A stretch of 39,060 bases of DNA, taken from the IMG/VR virus record IMGVR_UViG_3300037628_000932, positions 1 to 39,060 of that record, one strand, 5' to 3'. The stretch is from a virus. The number at the start of each line of letters is the position of its first letter. Position 1 is the stretch's first letter. The notes beneath the pieces were generated by a model. That model was not told the DNA's origin. It saw nothing but the letters and a program-made list of their open reading frames with translations, and made no database searches. Below, one piece after another: positions 38,775 to 39,060 of the stretch. The position numbers and the translations under genes are program-made.

Positions 38775-39060
38775 ATGGCGGGAGAAATACTAGCAGAAGC
38801 AGCGGGCGAGGGAACAGTACCAGCGGGAGAAATACCAGCAGAAGCAGGTGGAGAAATACCAGCAGAAGCAGGTGGAGAAATACCAGCAGAAGCAGGTGGA
38901 GAAATACCGGCAGAAGCAGGTGGAGAAATACCGGCAGAAGCAGGTGGAGAAATACCGGCAGAAGCAGGTGGAGAAATACCAGCAGAAGCAGGTGGAGAAA
39001 TACCGGCAGGAGCAGGTGGAGAAATAGATTATAAGTCGGCTTATAAAAACATGACACCTT
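38775..39060 (+). CDS. Scaffold-like repeat protein, N-terminal part (continues at the start of the window)
   Basis: ATG 38775 lies 10 bases after the portal stop, with AAGGGGGAAA just upstream. The reading frame stays open to the end of the window and, over the circular overlap, continues to the stop at 694-696. The N-terminus MAGEILAEAAGEGTVPAGEI leads into eight 8-residue repeats (AEAGGEIP), giving a strongly acidic, probably extended segment, then YKSAYKNMTPYLN. An antisense open frame over the same repeats (Leu/Pro/Val-rich) is an artefact of the repeat. The acidic repeat could be a flexible spacer within the procapsid, or a DNA-mimicking surface; both are speculation. Confidence 0.78.
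   Translation, partial: MAGEILAEAAGEGTVPAGEIPAEAGGEIPAEAGGEIPAEAGGEIPAEAGGEIPAEAGGEIPAEAGGEIPAEAGGEIPAGAGGEIDYKSAYKNMTP
38838..39029 (+). repeat. Eight tandem 24-bp repeats encoding AEAGGEIP
   Basis: Units start at 38838, 38862, 38886, 38910, 38934, 38958, 38982 and 39006. Seven encode AEAGGEIP exactly; the last is AGAGGEID. Unit differences are mostly cca/ccg in the Pro codon. Copy number may vary between virions and may be under-counted by a short-read assembly. Confidence 0.95.
38934..39060. repeat. Right copy of the 127-bp terminal redundancy
   Basis: Identical to bases 1-127. When making a circular map, one copy should be removed, giving about 38,933 bp. Confidence 0.93.

Noticed and set aside
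38773-39057. Antisense open frame rich in Leu/Pro/Val over the 24-bp repeats
   Set aside because: It is only the reverse reading of the AEAGGEIP repeats; the plus frame continues in frame across the circular join and has a ribosome-binding site.
1-39060. tRNA or rRNA genes
   Set aside because: No cloverleaf-like segment with the expected GTTCRA-type T-arm or rRNA-like stretch was noticed on reading; a tRNAscan run would settle it.
1-39060. Diversity-generating retroelement acting on the tail genes
   Set aside because: No reverse transcriptase is present and no template/variable repeat pair with A-biased mismatches was seen; the Ser-linker repeats are simple tandem repeats.

Overview
The window is a complete, or nearly complete, temperate tailed-phage genome presented as a linearised circle. 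The first and last 127 bases are identical (1-127 = 38934-39060), and an open reading frame runs in frame across that junction, so the unique length is about 38,933 bp. The structural genes (one large portal, a beta-propeller tail hub/nozzle candidate, a short adaptor, a giant ejection-type protein, no tape measure, no sheath or tube) suggest a short-tailed, podovirus-like virion. The host looks Gram-negative: the phage carries a secreted protein ending in a VPTLNEWG/IPTL-CTERM-type sorting signal, a thrombospondin-3-like calcium repeat, a lipobox protein, and GT9-type glycosyltransferase chemistry. I cannot name the host genus.

Layout. (1) 28.4-38.9 kb and 0-7.7 kb, plus strand: the late virion module. 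It holds a small-subunit candidate, a zinc-ribbon protein, a small HTH protein, the large terminase, an unknown virion protein, the major capsid protein, accessory head proteins, adaptor, beta-propeller tail protein, portal, a repeat-bearing scaffold-like protein that crosses the window ends, two internal virion protein candidates and a 1580-residue ejection protein with an HEIGH metallopeptidase motif. (2) 7.7-12.1 kb: a tightly overlapping cassette with a second, ATPase-only terminase-like gene, a GT9 glycosyltransferase, a methyltransferase, a lipoprotein with a stop codon inside its signal peptide, an XhlA-like membrane protein, and GT2 and GT4 glycosyltransferases. (3) 12.1-16.9 kb: tail-fibre/spike genes with LamG, SGNH-hydrolase and beta-helix domains, Ser-rich linkers and a shared C-terminal module. 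(4) 17.0-18.4 kb: a tyrosine integrase whose promoter lies between two tandem-repeat families. (5) 18.3-20.0 kb: the lysogeny switch. A CI-like repressor is co-transcribed with the surface protein and faces a Cro-like gene across overlapping promoters and one palindromic operator. (6) 20.0-22.0 kb: small early genes, an excisionase-like HTH and an M15-type endolysin. (7) 22.0-28.4 kb: the replication region. A 1017-residue CHC2 zinc finger-TOPRIM-MCM helicase fusion is preceded by GTGCGCAA iterons. Related iterons and GGTATACC palindromes recur beyond the other side of the module, around an unusual 16-bp perfect inverted repeat.

How it fits together. Integration and excision are handled by the integrase and an excisionase-like HTH. 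Immunity, and probable lysogenic conversion of the host surface, come from the repressor operon. Replication probably starts in the iteron region and uses a self-contained primase plus MCM-type helicase instead of a DnaB-type helicase. Packaging uses the full terminase at 29.5 kb. The glycosyltransferase cassette sits directly upstream of tail proteins rich in Ser/Thr, which suggests (inference only) modification either of the host glycan or of the virion's own Ser-rich linkers. All functional calls come from reading motifs by eye; no database search was possible.
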